This document shows positions 28,135 through 37,815 of a DNA stretch of 64,000 nt, in pieces. This stretch comes from Geobacter sp. (GTDB lineage: Bacteria > Desulfobacterota > Desulfuromonadia > Geobacterales > Geobacteraceae). The DNA lies in NCBI GenBank assembly GCA_003314535.1, contig POSG01000002.1:186001-250000 (forward strand), given 5' to 3'. Numbering within the stretch: position 1 is the stretch's first letter; the number at the start of each line of letters is the position of its first letter. The position numbers and the translations under genes were made by a program. A model generated the notes under the pieces. The model saw only the letters and a list, made by a program, of their open reading frames with translations, searched no databases and was not told where the DNA came from.

Positions 28135-28822
28135 TCAATCACCCGCCAAAGCCGCGCCCGGCACCGGCAAACGCTTCCTGAAGGTCGGCGTGCTCGTCTC
28201 CGGCAACGGCTCCAACCTTCAATCGATCATTGACCACTGCGAAGCCGGAAGCATACCGGCCGGGGTTGCCTGTGTGATCAGCAACAAGGCCGATGCATTC
28301 GCCCTGGAAAGGGCCAGAAACCACTCGATCCCCTGTGCCGTGCTGGATCACAAAAACTTTCCAGACCGCGAATCATTCGATGCCGCCATGGTACGAATCC
28401 TCAGGGAACACAGCGTGCAACTGGTCGCCTTGGCAGGTTTCAACCGCATTGTCTCGCCGGTCATGCTCGAAGCTTTTCCAATGGCCATCCTCAACATCCA
28501 TCCCGCTCTCCTGCCGGCTTTCCCCGGAAACCGCGCCCAACGCCAGGCTGTCGAGCATGGCGTGAAGATAGCAGGATGCACCGTTCACTTCGTTGACTCG
28601 GGAACGGACAGCGGCCCGATCATCTCCCAGGCCGCTGTTCCTGTTTTCGGCAACGACACCGAAGAAACCCTTTCGCGACGCATCCTCAAGGAGGAGCACA
28701 AGATATATCCCACGGTGATCAGGCTGTACGCGGAAGGGAAGATCAGGGTGGAAGGCCGGAGGGTCCTCATATCCCAGGCTCAGGAGCCTGTCGATCTGTT
28801 TCTGGAAAACCCGCCTCTCTGA
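28121..28822 (+). CDS. purN: Phosphoribosylglycinamide formyltransferase (folate type)
   Basis: Transfers formyl from 10-formyl-THF to GAR. Motifs: [13 protein letters not shown] (phosphate binding), the folate loop near [22 protein letters not shown] with the catalytic Asn-His pair, and [17 protein letters not shown] with the catalytic Asp. The TTG start at 28121 within the purM end follows GGCGGAG, and adds about 18 residues before the Rossmann strand. Its last 56 bases overlap the 3' end of the convergent Cys-cluster gene. Confidence 0.95.
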   Translation: MNLSDQSPAKAAPGTGKRFLKVGVLVSGNGSNLQSIIDHCEAGSIPAGVACVISNKADAFALERARNHSIPCAVLDHKNFPDRESFDAAMVRILREHSVQLVALAGFNRIVSPVMLEAFPMAILNIHPALLPAFPGNRAQRQAVEHGVKIAGCTVHFVDSGTDSGPIISQAAVPVFGNDTEETLSRRILKEEHKIYPTVIRLYAEGKIRVEGRRVLISQAQEPVDLFLENPPL

Positions 28823-29507
28823 TTCTCCGGGCATTTATCAACCACCAGTCCTTCCAGTCGAAGCTTTTCAGATCAACAAGCACCGCAAGTGGAATCAAAG
28901 TGTCCAGCTCATTCAACTCCTTTCCCAGGAGATGGAAGGTAAGCCTGCGGAATATCGACAGTTCCTCCTTGAAGCATGTTTTGAACCCCCAGCGCAGGTC
29001 CTTACGTAAAAGCGGATCTACACTGACGTAGTTCAGCGTGCACCATTCGTCGTGCATTATTTCGCCTGATTCGTCAACGAGAGGAATTCCGTGAAGGCGG
29101 CAGGTCATGGGACGGAAACGGTAAACCATGCAAAAACCGTCATCACCGAGCAGCGGACAAGGGGTCTCGTCATCGTCGGGCATCAGCGTTTCCCATTCTT
29201 CTTCCGGACGCATGTTCAGGATGAACGGCGGTTCCAATTCGGGCCAGGCCTCCCTCAAACTTGCAAGCCTCCCGGCAGCGGAATCCATGGCGCGACGGCG
29301 CAAACCCGGTTCCAGCATTTCAACCCCTCGACGCAGGTACATGGCATCCAGCAGCGTGACGTCGAAGAGCCCCCGGCAGCATTCGGAACAGCCTTTGGCG
29401 CAGGCAATATTCTTCCCGTCGCGGGCGATCGAGCGTGCAAACCACCCATCGACACTTTCCAACAATTTTCCATAGTCATCAAGAATGACGTCCAAAGGTG
29501 TATTCAT
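28767..29507 (-). CDS. YkgJ-family cysteine cluster protein
   Basis: A 246-aa cytosolic protein with the cysteine pattern of the YkgJ family, thought to bind zinc or an iron-sulphur centre: CAKGCSECC near residue 36-44, then CPLLGDDGFCMVYRFRPMTC (about 128-147) with the conserved Y..RP..C, and a later Cys in EWC. Function is unknown. The start ATG at 29507 lies right after the pyrE terminator and has only a weak GGAA site. The 3' end overlaps convergent purN by 56 coding bases. Confidence 0.82.
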   Translation of the reverse strand: MNTPLDVILDDYGKLLESVDGWFARSIARDGKNIACAKGCSECCRGLFDVTLLDAMYLRRGVEMLEPGLRRRAMDSAAGRLASLREAWPELEPPFILNMRPEEEWETLMPDDDETPCPLLGDDGFCMVYRFRPMTCRLHGIPLVDESGEIMHDEWCTLNYVSVDPLLRKDLRWGFKTCFKEELSIFRRLTFHLLGKELNELDTLIPLAVLVDLKSFDWKDWWLINARRIREAGFPETDRQAPEPGI

Positions 29508-29515
29508 GATAGTTC

Positions 29516-29545
29516 CAAAAGAAAGAGGCGACGATCACCATCGCC
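29516..29545 (-). terminator. Terminator after pyrE
   Basis: On the minus strand a 7-bp stem GGCGATG / CGTCGCC (one G-T pair) with a 5-base loop is followed by TCTTTCTTTT. It lies between the pyrE stop and the start of the Cys-cluster gene. Confidence 0.65.
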
Positions 29546-29575
29546 GCCCCCGGGTTTCAACCTTGCTGCACCATA

Positions 29576-30124
29576 TCAGGCAAGAATATCCGATTTGGTG
29601 AAAATGGACTTCAGCCAGTAGCCGGCCTTCTCTATGTTCTCCCTGCCGCCCTCTTCGCGGTCCACCAGCGTAACGACTCCCAGGACAGTCATGCCCTCTT
29701 CCTCGGCCCTTTTTATGGCTTTGAGTGAAGAGCCGCCACTGGTGACCACATCTTCCACAATTACTACGCGGGCGCCGTCGAAAAGGTTCTTCCGCCCTTC
29801 GAGCCAGGCTCCGGTGCCGTGCCCCTTCGGTTCCTTGCGGATGATGAAGGCGGGCATGGGACGTCCCTCGACAAAGCTGGTGAGAGACAGCGCCGTTGCG
29901 ATAGGATCTGCGCCAAGCGTGAGTCCGCCCACGCCATCGATTTGATCCACATCCCTGATCGCTGAGAAAAAGAGCCTGCCGGTAAGGTACGAGCCTTCAG
30001 GATGCAGGGTGGTCTGCTTGCCGTCGAAATAAAAGTCGCTCTCGACTCCGGAGGAGAGAACCACCTTTCTTTTTTCGTAGGATTTCTCGAGGATAATCTG
30101 TTTCAGTCTTTCGCGGTCGGTCAT
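29576..30124 (-). CDS. pyrE: Orotate phosphoribosyltransferase
   Basis: Joins orotate and PRPP to OMP. The PRPP loop VVIVEDVVTSGGSS (about residues 119-132) is complete, FIIRKEPKGHGTG is the flexible catalytic loop with its Lys, and FDGKQTTLHPEGS is typical of the alpha-proteobacterial/Geobacter form. The 182-aa length fits. It lies 9 bases after purF, so a pyrimidine gene ends the purine operon. Confidence 0.95.
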   Translation of the reverse strand: MTDRERLKQIILEKSYEKRKVVLSSGVESDFYFDGKQTTLHPEGSYLTGRLFFSAIRDVDQIDGVGGLTLGADPIATALSLTSFVEGRPMPAFIIRKEPKGHGTGAWLEGRKNLFDGARVVIVEDVVTSGGSSLKAIKRAEEEGMTVLGVVTLVDREEGGRENIEKAGYWLKSIFTKSDILA

Positions 30125-30133
30125 CTCGGTGTT

Positions 30134-31543
30134 TCACTCCTTGTTGAACAGGCCAAGCTGGGATTCGGGGCTCATGAACGGAAACTGGACCGGATAGCCC
30201 CCGGTGAAGCACGCTGTGCAATAGTGGGTATTTTCCGTCCCAACCGCCTTGAGCAGCCCCTCTTCGGAAAGATATCCCAGCGAGTCGGCAGTTATGTAAC
30301 GGCGTATTTCATCCACGGTATGTGATGATGATATGAGCTCTTTTCGGGTAGGGGTGTCGATACCGTAGTAACATGGGTAACCGGTGGGCGGCGCGGAGAT
30401 GAGGGCATGAACTTCCTTGGCCCCGGCACTTCGGATCATCTTTACGATTTTCCGGGAAGTCGTGCCCCTGACTATCGAATCATCTATTACTATCACCCTC
30501 TTGCCCTCGATAATGTCCCGGACCGGATTCAGCTTTATCTTAACCCCGAAGTGGCGTATGGACTGCTGGGGTTCGATGAAGGTACGGCCGACATAGTGAT
30601 TGCGCATGAGCCCGAATTCGAACCTGATCCCCGACTCCTGGGCATAACCCAGAGCTGCCGGCACACCCGAATCGGGAACCGGGATGACTATATCGGCTTC
30701 CAGGCGGTGCTCCCGCGCCAGTTGCCGGCCGAGTTCCTTCCTCACCTGGTAGACATTCTTGCCGAAGATATAAGAATCAGGGCGTGCAAAGTAGACGAAT
30801 TCGAAAATGCACGGCGTAGGCTTGACCTTCTTGAACGGGAAATGGGATGTTATGCCGTTTTCATCGATGAAGACCACTTCGCCCGGCTCGATCTCCCTGA
30901 TGAAGGTGGCCTCGATGAGATCCAGCGCACAGGTTTCGGATGCCACCACGTAGGCGCCCCCTCTTTTCCCCAGGCAGAGCGGCCTGAAACCGTTGGGGTC
31001 CCTGACGGCGACCATCTGGGTCTCGGTCAGGAAAAGCAGGCAGTATGCGCCTTCCATCCGCTCCAGTGACTCGGTTATGCGGTCAAGAAGCGAACTGGAC
31101 TTGGACATGGCAAGGAGATGAATGATGATCTCCGTATCCATGGTGGTCTGGAAAATCGAACCCCATGCCTCCAGTTCGTCCTTGACCAGCTGCGCATTGA
31201 CTATATTGCCGTTATGGGCCACCGCTATGGATCCGCGCGAGTAATTGACCATGATCGGCTGAACGTTCTTCAGCACCGACGACCCCGTCGTCGAATAGCG
31301 GACGTGGCCTATGGCGGATTTGCCCGGCAGGTACTTGAAAACATCCTGGTTGCCGAAAACGTCGGCCACAAGCCCCATGCTCTTGTGTGAATGGAGGCCG
31401 TTCCCATCCGACGAAACTATCCCGCAGCTTTCCTGCCCGCGGTGCTGGAGGGCATAAAGCCCCAGATACGTCAGGTTGGCAGCCTCGACATGGTTGAATA
31501 CTCCGAAAATGCCGCATTCTTCTTCTGGTCTTGCAAAGTTCAT
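30134..31543 (-). CDS. purF: Amidophosphoribosyltransferase (Fe-S type)
   Basis: First committed step of purine synthesis. A short propeptide precedes Cys10 (PEEECGIFG), the nucleophile exposed after cleavage, as in the Bacillus type. The PRPP motif [14 protein letters not shown] is present, and cysteines in [10 protein letters not shown] near the C-terminus support a 4Fe-4S cluster. A longer frame begins with GTG at 31573, but ATG 31543 puts the propeptide at the usual length. Product 469 aa. Confidence 0.95.
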   Translation of the reverse strand: MNFARPEEECGIFGVFNHVEAANLTYLGLYALQHRGQESCGIVSSDGNGLHSHKSMGLVADVFGNQDVFKYLPGKSAIGHVRYSTTGSSVLKNVQPIMVNYSRGSIAVAHNGNIVNAQLVKDELEAWGSIFQTTMDTEIIIHLLAMSKSSSLLDRITESLERMEGAYCLLFLTETQMVAVRDPNGFRPLCLGKRGGAYVVASETCALDLIEATFIREIEPGEVVFIDENGITSHFPFKKVKPTPCIFEFVYFARPDSYIFGKNVYQVRKELGRQLAREHRLEADIVIPVPDSGVPAALGYAQESGIRFEFGLMRNHYVGRTFIEPQQSIRHFGVKIKLNPVRDIIEGKRVIVIDDSIVRGTTSRKIVKMIRSAGAKEVHALISAPPTGYPCYYGIDTPTRKELISSSHTVDEIRRYITADSLGYLSEEGLLKAVGTENTHYCTACFTGGYPVQFPFMSPESQLGLFNKE

Positions 31544-31588
31544 CAGCGTACCTGCTCTCCATTGCTTTGCCACATGTTGTCTTATCCG

Positions 31589-32416
31589 TCAGATCAGGGT
31601 TTTCCTTACGTAATCGACTGCGTTGCGGAAGAGAATGAGCCCATCCCCGTCTTCCGGCAGCTCCTCCCTTGTCCAGCGGGGATGGTTCGTGCGATGCAGG
31701 AATGCCTCGGGATGGGGCATCAGGCCCATCAGCCGTCCTGTCTCGTCACAGAGACCCGCAATCGCGTTCATCGAGCCATTGGGGTTCAGGGGGAAATCCA
31801 TCGTGGCGGAAACGTAGGCGGGGTCGGAATACTTCAGCACCGCCAGGTTGAGCGCCTCGATCTTCTCCAGAACCTCGTTCGATTCCACGTAAAACTTTCC
31901 TTCGCCATGGCGGATCGGAAGATATATCCCGCCTTCTATGCCCCTGGTGAACACCGATGGTGAATCGGGGTTGTTCTTGAGATAGACCCATCGATCCTGG
32001 AAGCGGCCGCAGTCATTGAAAGTAAGGCTGGCGACCTGGTCCAGGTAGCGTCCTCCCAGGGCAGGAAGCAGCCCCATCTTTACCATCAGCTGGAAGCCGT
32101 TGCAGACGCCCAGTATCAGTTTGCCGTCTTCTATGAAACGAAGGAACTGGTCAATGAGGTGTCCGCTCGAACCTTTCACCCGGGCGTATTTCAGCCTGTT
32201 TGCCTGTGCTTTTGCGCTTCCCAGGTCGTCACCGTCCAGGAAACCGCCGGTGAGATTGAGGAAATGATAATCATCGAGCAGCACTTCACCGTAGAGAAGC
32301 TCGGAGATGTGGGCAATCTTCACTTCGTCGAACCCGGCGAGACGGCAGGCATGGGCTGCTTCCATCTCGCAATTGGTGCCGTTCCCGGTAAGTACTATTG
32401 CTTTGGCCTTGGTCAT
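31589..32416 (-). CDS. purQ: Phosphoribosylformylglycinamidine synthase, glutaminase subunit
   Basis: Class I glutamine amidotransferase that feeds ammonia to PurL. The nucleophile Cys is in LGVCNGFQLM (about 105), and the His-Glu pair in GLMPHPEA. At 275 aa it is longer than the ~230-aa Bacillus PurQ and resembles the archaeal/delta-proteobacterial form. One base separates its start from the purL stop, so the two are coupled. Confidence 0.93.
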   Translation of the reverse strand: MTKAKAIVLTGNGTNCEMEAAHACRLAGFDEVKIAHISELLYGEVLLDDYHFLNLTGGFLDGDDLGSAKAQANRLKYARVKGSSGHLIDQFLRFIEDGKLILGVCNGFQLMVKMGLLPALGGRYLDQVASLTFNDCGRFQDRWVYLKNNPDSPSVFTRGIEGGIYLPIRHGEGKFYVESNEVLEKIEALNLAVLKYSDPAYVSATMDFPLNPNGSMNAIAGLCDETGRLMGLMPHPEAFLHRTNHPRWTREELPEDGDGLILFRNAVDYVRKTLI

Positions 32417-32417
32417 G

Positions 32418-35408
32418 TCACAACTCCCTCAAGGGATTCTGCCACGCCTCTCTGAGGTCGTTGATATCCCCTTTCAATACCACCGATCCCCGCAGGCCGG
32501 TTATGGTCAGCGTCTGGTCATCGGTGACGGCGCCGATGCTGGTAAAGCAGTTTCCCGCCATTGTTTCCTCGAATTTCGCCCGGTTTCCGGGGCTGACGGT
32601 GACCAGGTGACGGGAAGCCGATTCCGAAAACAGAAGCACTTCGTCACGCCTGTCGCATGCCACCCCGGAAAATACGACCCGGCTCAAGTCAATGTCCAGG
32701 CCGAATCCGCCCGCAAAGGCAGTCTCGGCCAGCGCGACAGCCAAGCCACCGTCGGAAAGATCGTGGCAGGAAGCAACCAGCCCCTGGTTCACGGCTTCGG
32801 AATATGCGCGGTATCGCTTGATGGCGCTCGCCGGATCCACCAGGGGGACTCGGTTGCCCTTATATCCCTTTGCCGCATAGTATTCCGAACCGCCCAGTTC
32901 GAAAGCGGTCCTGCCCAGCAGGTAGACTATGTCGCCGGGTCGTTTTGCATCCATGGTAACCGCTTTTCTCACGTCGTCCATTTTTCCGATTACGGAGAAA
33001 AGGACGGTCGGAGGAATCGAAATTTTGGTCACCCCATCGAAGAAATCGTTCTTCATTGAATCCTTGCCGGATATCAGGGGTATGCCGAATGCCACGCAAT
33101 AATCGTAGAGCGCCTTGTTGGCCCTCACCAGCTGAGCCATCTTGTATTCGCCGTCCGGGGTCTTCTCGGACTTGACCGGATCGCACCAGCAGAAATTGTC
33201 CAGGCCGGCCACCAGGTCCAGTGATCCCCCTACGGAAACGTAATTCCGCAAGCCCTCGTCGATGGCATTGGCCATCATGTGGTAGGTGTCGATGTCGCTG
33301 TACCGCGGGCAGATCCCGTGAGAAACCACCACCCCCTCGAACGAGTCCAGGAGCGGCCGGTGTATCGCGGCATCCGATGGGCCGTCATCAGTGGCGCCGG
33401 TAAAAGGCTTTACAACGCTGCCACCCTGGACTTCATGATCGTATCGCCGCACAACGGACTCTTTCGAGCAGATGTTAAGCGCCGAGAGCAGACTTTTCAG
33501 TTCATCGGTAAAATCGTCCAGGTCAACGGGACGGGGCTCGGGATGCCTTCTCACTTCCCAGACGCCGCGCATCTGCATGGGCGGGAGGCCTTCATGGAGG
33601 AACTCGATCGGAAGATAGGCAACGGTCTTCTGCCCGTAACAGATATGGAAAAATCCGGAGTCGGTGAATTCTCCCAGCACTGTGGCCTCGACTCCCATCT
33701 TCGCGGCCAGCGCCATGAAATCATCGATCTTTTCCTGCGGAACGGCCAGGCTCATCCTCTCCTGCGCTTCGGAAATCAGGATCTCCCAGGGGTCCAGTCC
33801 GGGGTATTTGAGGGGCGCCCTTTCAAGATCGAGCCTGCATCCACCGCATTCCTTGGCCATCTCGCCGATCGACGAGGAAAGTCCGCCGGCGCCGTTGTCG
33901 GTGATGAAGTTGTAAAGGCCCAGGTCGCGTGCTTTCAGCAGACAGTCGGTCATCCTTTTCTGCGTTATGGGATCACCGATCTGCACGGCTGATACGGGTG
34001 AAGACTCGCTCAGCTCTTCGGAAGAGAATGTGGCTCCGTGGATGCCGTCCTTGCCGATGCGTCCCCCGGTCATGACGATAAGGTCACCGGGATTTATGGA
34101 TTTCAGGTGTGAAGGCTCGCCGTTAATCACGGCAGGCATGAAACCGGCGGTCCCGCAGAACACCAGGGGCTTTCCGGCAAAGCGGTCATCGAATACCAGC
34201 GATCCGTTGACGGTCGGGATGCCGCTCTTGTTGCCGCCGTGCTCCACGCCCTCCACGACCCCCTCGTAAATGCGGCGGGGATGGAGAAGCCTGGTCGGAA
34301 GCGGCTTCTCGTAAAACGGGGAAGCAAAGCAGAACACGTCGGTGTTGAAGATGAGCCGGGCGCCTTTGCCGGTACCGAATGGATCGCGGTTTACGCCGAC
34401 TATGCCGGTCAGGGCGCCACCGTATGGGTCGAGGGCGCTCGGCGAATTGTGTGTTTCCACCTTGAAGACCAGTGAGTAATCATCGTTGAATTTAATGACA
34501 CCGGCATTGTCCTTGAAGACCGAAAGGCAGAAATCCTTGTCTCCATGATTCTCCCGGACTTTTTTCGTGGCGCCCTGGATGTAGGTCTTGAAAAGCGAGC
34601 GTATCTCTTCCCGGTTGCCCTTTTCGTCCAGGTATTCGATGTTCCCGGAGAAAATCTTGTGCTTGCAGTGCTCGGACCATGTCTGCGCCAGGGCTTCCAG
34701 CTCCACATCGGTAGGGTTCGCGCTGAGGCCGATCTTTTTTCTCTCCGCTCTGTTCTCTTCATTCCTGAAGTACGCCTGGATCAGCTTCATCTCTTCGAGT
34801 GTCAGGGCCAGCACACCGTCCCTGCTGATGGCAAAGAGCTCGTCGTCAGAAACGTCAAGATCGATTTCCCGTACTGTTGCCCGGCTCTCCCCGGTTACTT
34901 TGGGAACCTTCAGAAAAGCCGTCCTGCCGGCGGAGAACGAGGAGTAATCCATGATCTGGTAGCGCTGGATCAGCGTGTTGCAGAGAAGGCCGGTGGCAAT
35001 CTTCTCAACGTCCGCTTCAGTCAGGGTTCCCTTGAGCAGGTATTGGACCGAGGTATAGACCCCCTCCCCCTCCTTGAGCGGGCGCCCGGTGACATGGCCG
35101 ATCGCTTCCCGGGCGGTACGGCCGACATTGTCAGTCACCCCCGGGCGAAAGCCCACCTCCACCAGGTAATCGAAATCATGGGGCGAGTGGCTGTCTACTG
35201 CAGCTTCCTGTATGATGCGGTCACAGAGCGGCTCCATTGCCACAGCCCGCAGTTCATCGGCTGTCAGTTCCGCGTCTATGGTATAGACATCCACAGTGCG
35301 TACAGATGAAACCTCGAGATGGAGAAAATGCTCTATTTCCCGGCGGATCCTCTCACCGCGGGCATCGCGAACCTGATCCTTGAGACTGACTTCTATTCTG
35401 TGGGGCAT
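32418..35408 (-). CDS. purL: Phosphoribosylformylglycinamidine synthase, PurS-PurL fusion
   Basis: The ATP-dependent synthase subunit converting FGAR to FGAM. The C-terminal ~750 residues are PurL: SEHCKHKIF (catalytic His), HNSPSALDPYGGA (ATP/Mg loop) and repeated AIR-synthase-like halves. The first ~170 residues look like two PurS-type repeats (1-80 and 84-170), as in the N-terminus of the large E. coli enzyme, but no glutaminase domain follows; that is PurQ, next gene. At 996 aa it is between the small and large classes. The start overlaps the mscS end by 16 bases. Confidence 0.93.
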   Translation of the reverse strand: MPHRIEVSLKDQVRDARGERIRREIEHFLHLEVSSVRTVDVYTIDAELTADELRAVAMEPLCDRIIQEAAVDSHSPHDFDYLVEVGFRPGVTDNVGRTAREAIGHVTGRPLKEGEGVYTSVQYLLKGTLTEADVEKIATGLLCNTLIQRYQIMDYSSFSAGRTAFLKVPKVTGESRATVREIDLDVSDDELFAISRDGVLALTLEEMKLIQAYFRNEENRAERKKIGLSANPTDVELEALAQTWSEHCKHKIFSGNIEYLDEKGNREEIRSLFKTYIQGATKKVRENHGDKDFCLSVFKDNAGVIKFNDDYSLVFKVETHNSPSALDPYGGALTGIVGVNRDPFGTGKGARLIFNTDVFCFASPFYEKPLPTRLLHPRRIYEGVVEGVEHGGNKSGIPTVNGSLVFDDRFAGKPLVFCGTAGFMPAVINGEPSHLKSINPGDLIVMTGGRIGKDGIHGATFSSEELSESSPVSAVQIGDPITQKRMTDCLLKARDLGLYNFITDNGAGGLSSSIGEMAKECGGCRLDLERAPLKYPGLDPWEILISEAQERMSLAVPQEKIDDFMALAAKMGVEATVLGEFTDSGFFHICYGQKTVAYLPIEFLHEGLPPMQMRGVWEVRRHPEPRPVDLDDFTDELKSLLSALNICSKESVVRRYDHEVQGGSVVKPFTGATDDGPSDAAIHRPLLDSFEGVVVSHGICPRYSDIDTYHMMANAIDEGLRNYVSVGGSLDLVAGLDNFCWCDPVKSEKTPDGEYKMAQLVRANKALYDYCVAFGIPLISGKDSMKNDFFDGVTKISIPPTVLFSVIGKMDDVRKAVTMDAKRPGDIVYLLGRTAFELGGSEYYAAKGYKGNRVPLVDPASAIKRYRAYSEAVNQGLVASCHDLSDGGLAVALAETAFAGGFGLDIDLSRVVFSGVACDRRDEVLLFSESASRHLVTVSPGNRAKFEETMAGNCFTSIGAVTDDQTLTITGLRGSVVLKGDINDLREAWQNPLREL

Positions 35409-36463
35409 ATTCCTTCCCTTTCCAGCACTATCTTCCTGGTCGGATACGGTATGGTTATGCCGTTCCTTTTAAACCGTCCCATTATGCTAATATTTAGGCG
35501 GTCCGTAACCTGGAAGAGTTTCGTATAATCCGTCACCCAGAAAATCAGTGACGTCTGCAGGGCGTTATCTCCGAAAGAGATGAAGAAAGATTCCGGCGCC
35601 GGTTCGGCCAACACGTCAGGGTCTTCCTGCGCAGCCTCAACCATGACCCTCTTCGCTTTTTGTATATCCGATTCGTAGCTGACGCCAACAGTTATCCTGC
35701 CCTGCGACCTCATGTCCGGAAAAGCCATGTTGTGCACCGTGCTGTTGCACAGCTCAGAATTTGGTATTATCAGCAGGGTGTTCTCGGGAGTTCTGATCCT
35801 GGTGCTCCTGAGGCCTATATCGACGACGTCGCCGCTCTTCCCGCTGGTAAGCTGAATCCGGTCGCCTATGTGAAACGGGCGGTCGATCATAAGTGTGAAC
35901 CCGGATATCATGTTGGCCAAGGTGTCTTTTGCCGCAAGTCCTATGGCAAGAGATCCGATTCCCAATGCGGTGAGCAGCGACAAGATATCATAGCCGAAAT
36001 GCTTGAGAGCCACGATCAAACCGGACCCGACAAGAAATATCGTCGCAACTTTCCTGACAAGGGGCATTACGTGCACGCCTACCGCCGTGCCGGTCCGTTC
36101 CTCGATCCTGCGCGCATACCAGGAAAGGCATTCATCTACGATACGATATGCAATATTGATGAACAGCACTACATTGACGCAGAAAACGGTCCCGGCGACG
36201 AACGTATGGAGCCTTTGCGGCAGCGGCAGGGTGCGCACACCCAGGTAGATCCCGGCAAAAAGAGTCAGGAGCTCAACGGGCGGTGATATCCTCACCAGTA
36301 TGCGATCGTCCAGGTCCGTGCTGGTGAGCGCCGTGATCCTGGGAACCAGGTGGGTCAGCAGATAACGGACAATCAGGGAAAGAACCCAGAATACGGCTGC
36401 AATGAGGATGGCCAGGATGATGCTTTTGATCCAGGTCACAACACTGTCACCATCCAGCCCCAT
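35393..36463 (-). CDS. MscS-family mechanosensitive ion channel
   Basis: An inner-membrane channel that opens under tension to release solutes. About four to five hydrophobic helices are followed by the conserved pore helix (ALGIGSLAIGLAAKDTLANMISG) and the MscS beta domain (PFHIGDRIQL, STRIRTPENTLLIIPNS). The frame opens at 36586 inside purB; the ATG at 36463, just after the purB stop, was preferred, giving 356 aa, but its ribosome site is weak. It sits between purB and purL with overlap to purL, an insertion into the purine operon. Confidence 0.85.
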   Translation of the reverse strand: MGLDGDSVVTWIKSIILAILIAAVFWVLSLIVRYLLTHLVPRITALTSTDLDDRILVRISPPVELLTLFAGIYLGVRTLPLPQRLHTFVAGTVFCVNVVLFINIAYRIVDECLSWYARRIEERTGTAVGVHVMPLVRKVATIFLVGSGLIVALKHFGYDILSLLTALGIGSLAIGLAAKDTLANMISGFTLMIDRPFHIGDRIQLTSGKSGDVVDIGLRSTRIRTPENTLLIIPNSELCNSTVHNMAFPDMRSQGRITVGVSYESDIQKAKRVMVEAAQEDPDVLAEPAPESFFISFGDNALQTSLIFWVTDYTKLFQVTDRLNISIMGRFKRNGITIPYPTRKIVLEREGICPTE

Positions 36464-36482
36464 GTTGTAGAAATTCAGAATC

Positions 36483-37778
36483 CTATCCACCGAAGACCCG
36501 CGTGAATATGGTATCCACATTTTTGAAATGGTATGCAAGATCGAAAGCACCGTCGATTTCTCCTGCTGAAAGATAGGATGTGACATCGGCGTCCGCTTTC
36601 AGCTCTTCGCGGAAGTCTTTCCCCTGTTCCCAGACCTTCATGGCATTCCTCTGCACCAGTTCGTAGGCCCTCTCCCTGGAAGCGCCCTTGCGGGCCAGTT
36701 CAAGCAGGACACGCTGCGAGAACACCAGGCCCCGCATCAGGTTGAGGTTCTTCAACATGTTTTCCGGGTAAATCACCAGGTTCTCGATCAGGCCCGCACA
36801 GCGATGGAGCATGAAATCCATGAGGATGGTGGCATCTGGCGCTATGACTCTTTCAACGGATGAGTGGGAAATGTCCCTTTCATGCCAGAGAGGTATGTTT
36901 TCCAACGCGGAAACCGCATACCCTCTTATCAGCCGGGCAAGCCCGGAAAGGTTTTCGGAGAGGACGGGGTTGCGCTTGTGAGGCATGGCAGATGAGCCCT
37001 TCTGCCCCTTGCTGAAGAACTCCTCCGCCTCGAGGACTTCCGTTCGCTGCAGATGACGGATCTCGACGGCGAATTTCTCGATTGATGACGCGATTATTGC
37101 CAGAGTGGTGAAGAACTCGGCATGCCGGTCCCTCTGCACGATCTGGGTCGAACAGGGTGCGGGCTTGAGCCCGGCCCGCTTGCAGACATGCTCCTCGACC
37201 CGTGGATCAATATTGGCGAAAGTCCCGACCGCACCGGAAATCTTCCCGTAGGACACTGTCTCCACCGCGGCTTCCATGCGGCGCAGGTTGCGGCGCATCT
37301 CATCGTACCAGAGGGCCATCTTGATGCCGAAGGTCACGGGTTCGGCGTGGATGCCGTGGGAGCGCCCGATCATGGCCGTGTTCTTATGCTCGAACGCCCT
37401 TTTTTTCAGGGCCTCCATGAGCTTCTCCATCCCCTCCAGAATCCTGAGCCCGCTTTCCCGCAGCAGCATTGCCAGGGAAGTGTCCAGCACATCGGACGAA
37501 GTCATGCCCATGTGCAGAAAACGCGAGTCATCGCCGATATAGTCGGCAACGGAAGTCAGAAATGCGATAACGTCATGTTTCACGACTTTTTCGATTTCAT
37601 CTATCCGTGCAACATCGAAATTCGCACGTTCGCGGATACGATCCACCGCTTCAACAGGTATGGCGCCCATTTGCGCGTGGGCTTCGCAAGCGTAAAGCTC
37701 TATTTCAAGCCATTTGCGGTAGCGGTTCTCAGCGCTCCAGATGGCGGCCATCTCAGGACGGCTGTATCTTTCAATCAT
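36483..37778 (-). CDS. purB: Adenylosuccinate lyase
   Basis: Cleaves SAICAR and adenylosuccinate in purine synthesis. The superfamily signature SSAMPHKRNPVLSEN is complete. The catalytic His regions are MTSSDVLDTS and GRSHGIHAEP. 431 aa is the normal length for the shorter Bacillus/Thermotoga-like form. The ATG start at 37778 lies 37 bases after the stop of the MBL-fold gene. Confidence 0.96.
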   Translation of the reverse strand: MIERYSRPEMAAIWSAENRYRKWLEIELYACEAHAQMGAIPVEAVDRIRERANFDVARIDEIEKVVKHDVIAFLTSVADYIGDDSRFLHMGMTSSDVLDTSLAMLLRESGLRILEGMEKLMEALKKRAFEHKNTAMIGRSHGIHAEPVTFGIKMALWYDEMRRNLRRMEAAVETVSYGKISGAVGTFANIDPRVEEHVCKRAGLKPAPCSTQIVQRDRHAEFFTTLAIIASSIEKFAVEIRHLQRTEVLEAEEFFSKGQKGSSAMPHKRNPVLSENLSGLARLIRGYAVSALENIPLWHERDISHSSVERVIAPDATILMDFMLHRCAGLIENLVIYPENMLKNLNLMRGLVFSQRVLLELARKGASRERAYELVQRNAMKVWEQGKDFREELKADADVTSYLSAGEIDGAFDLAYHFKNVDTIFTRVFGG

Positions 37779-37815
37779 ATTACAAGGACCTCGTCATGTA
37801 TAGATTTTATACTTA

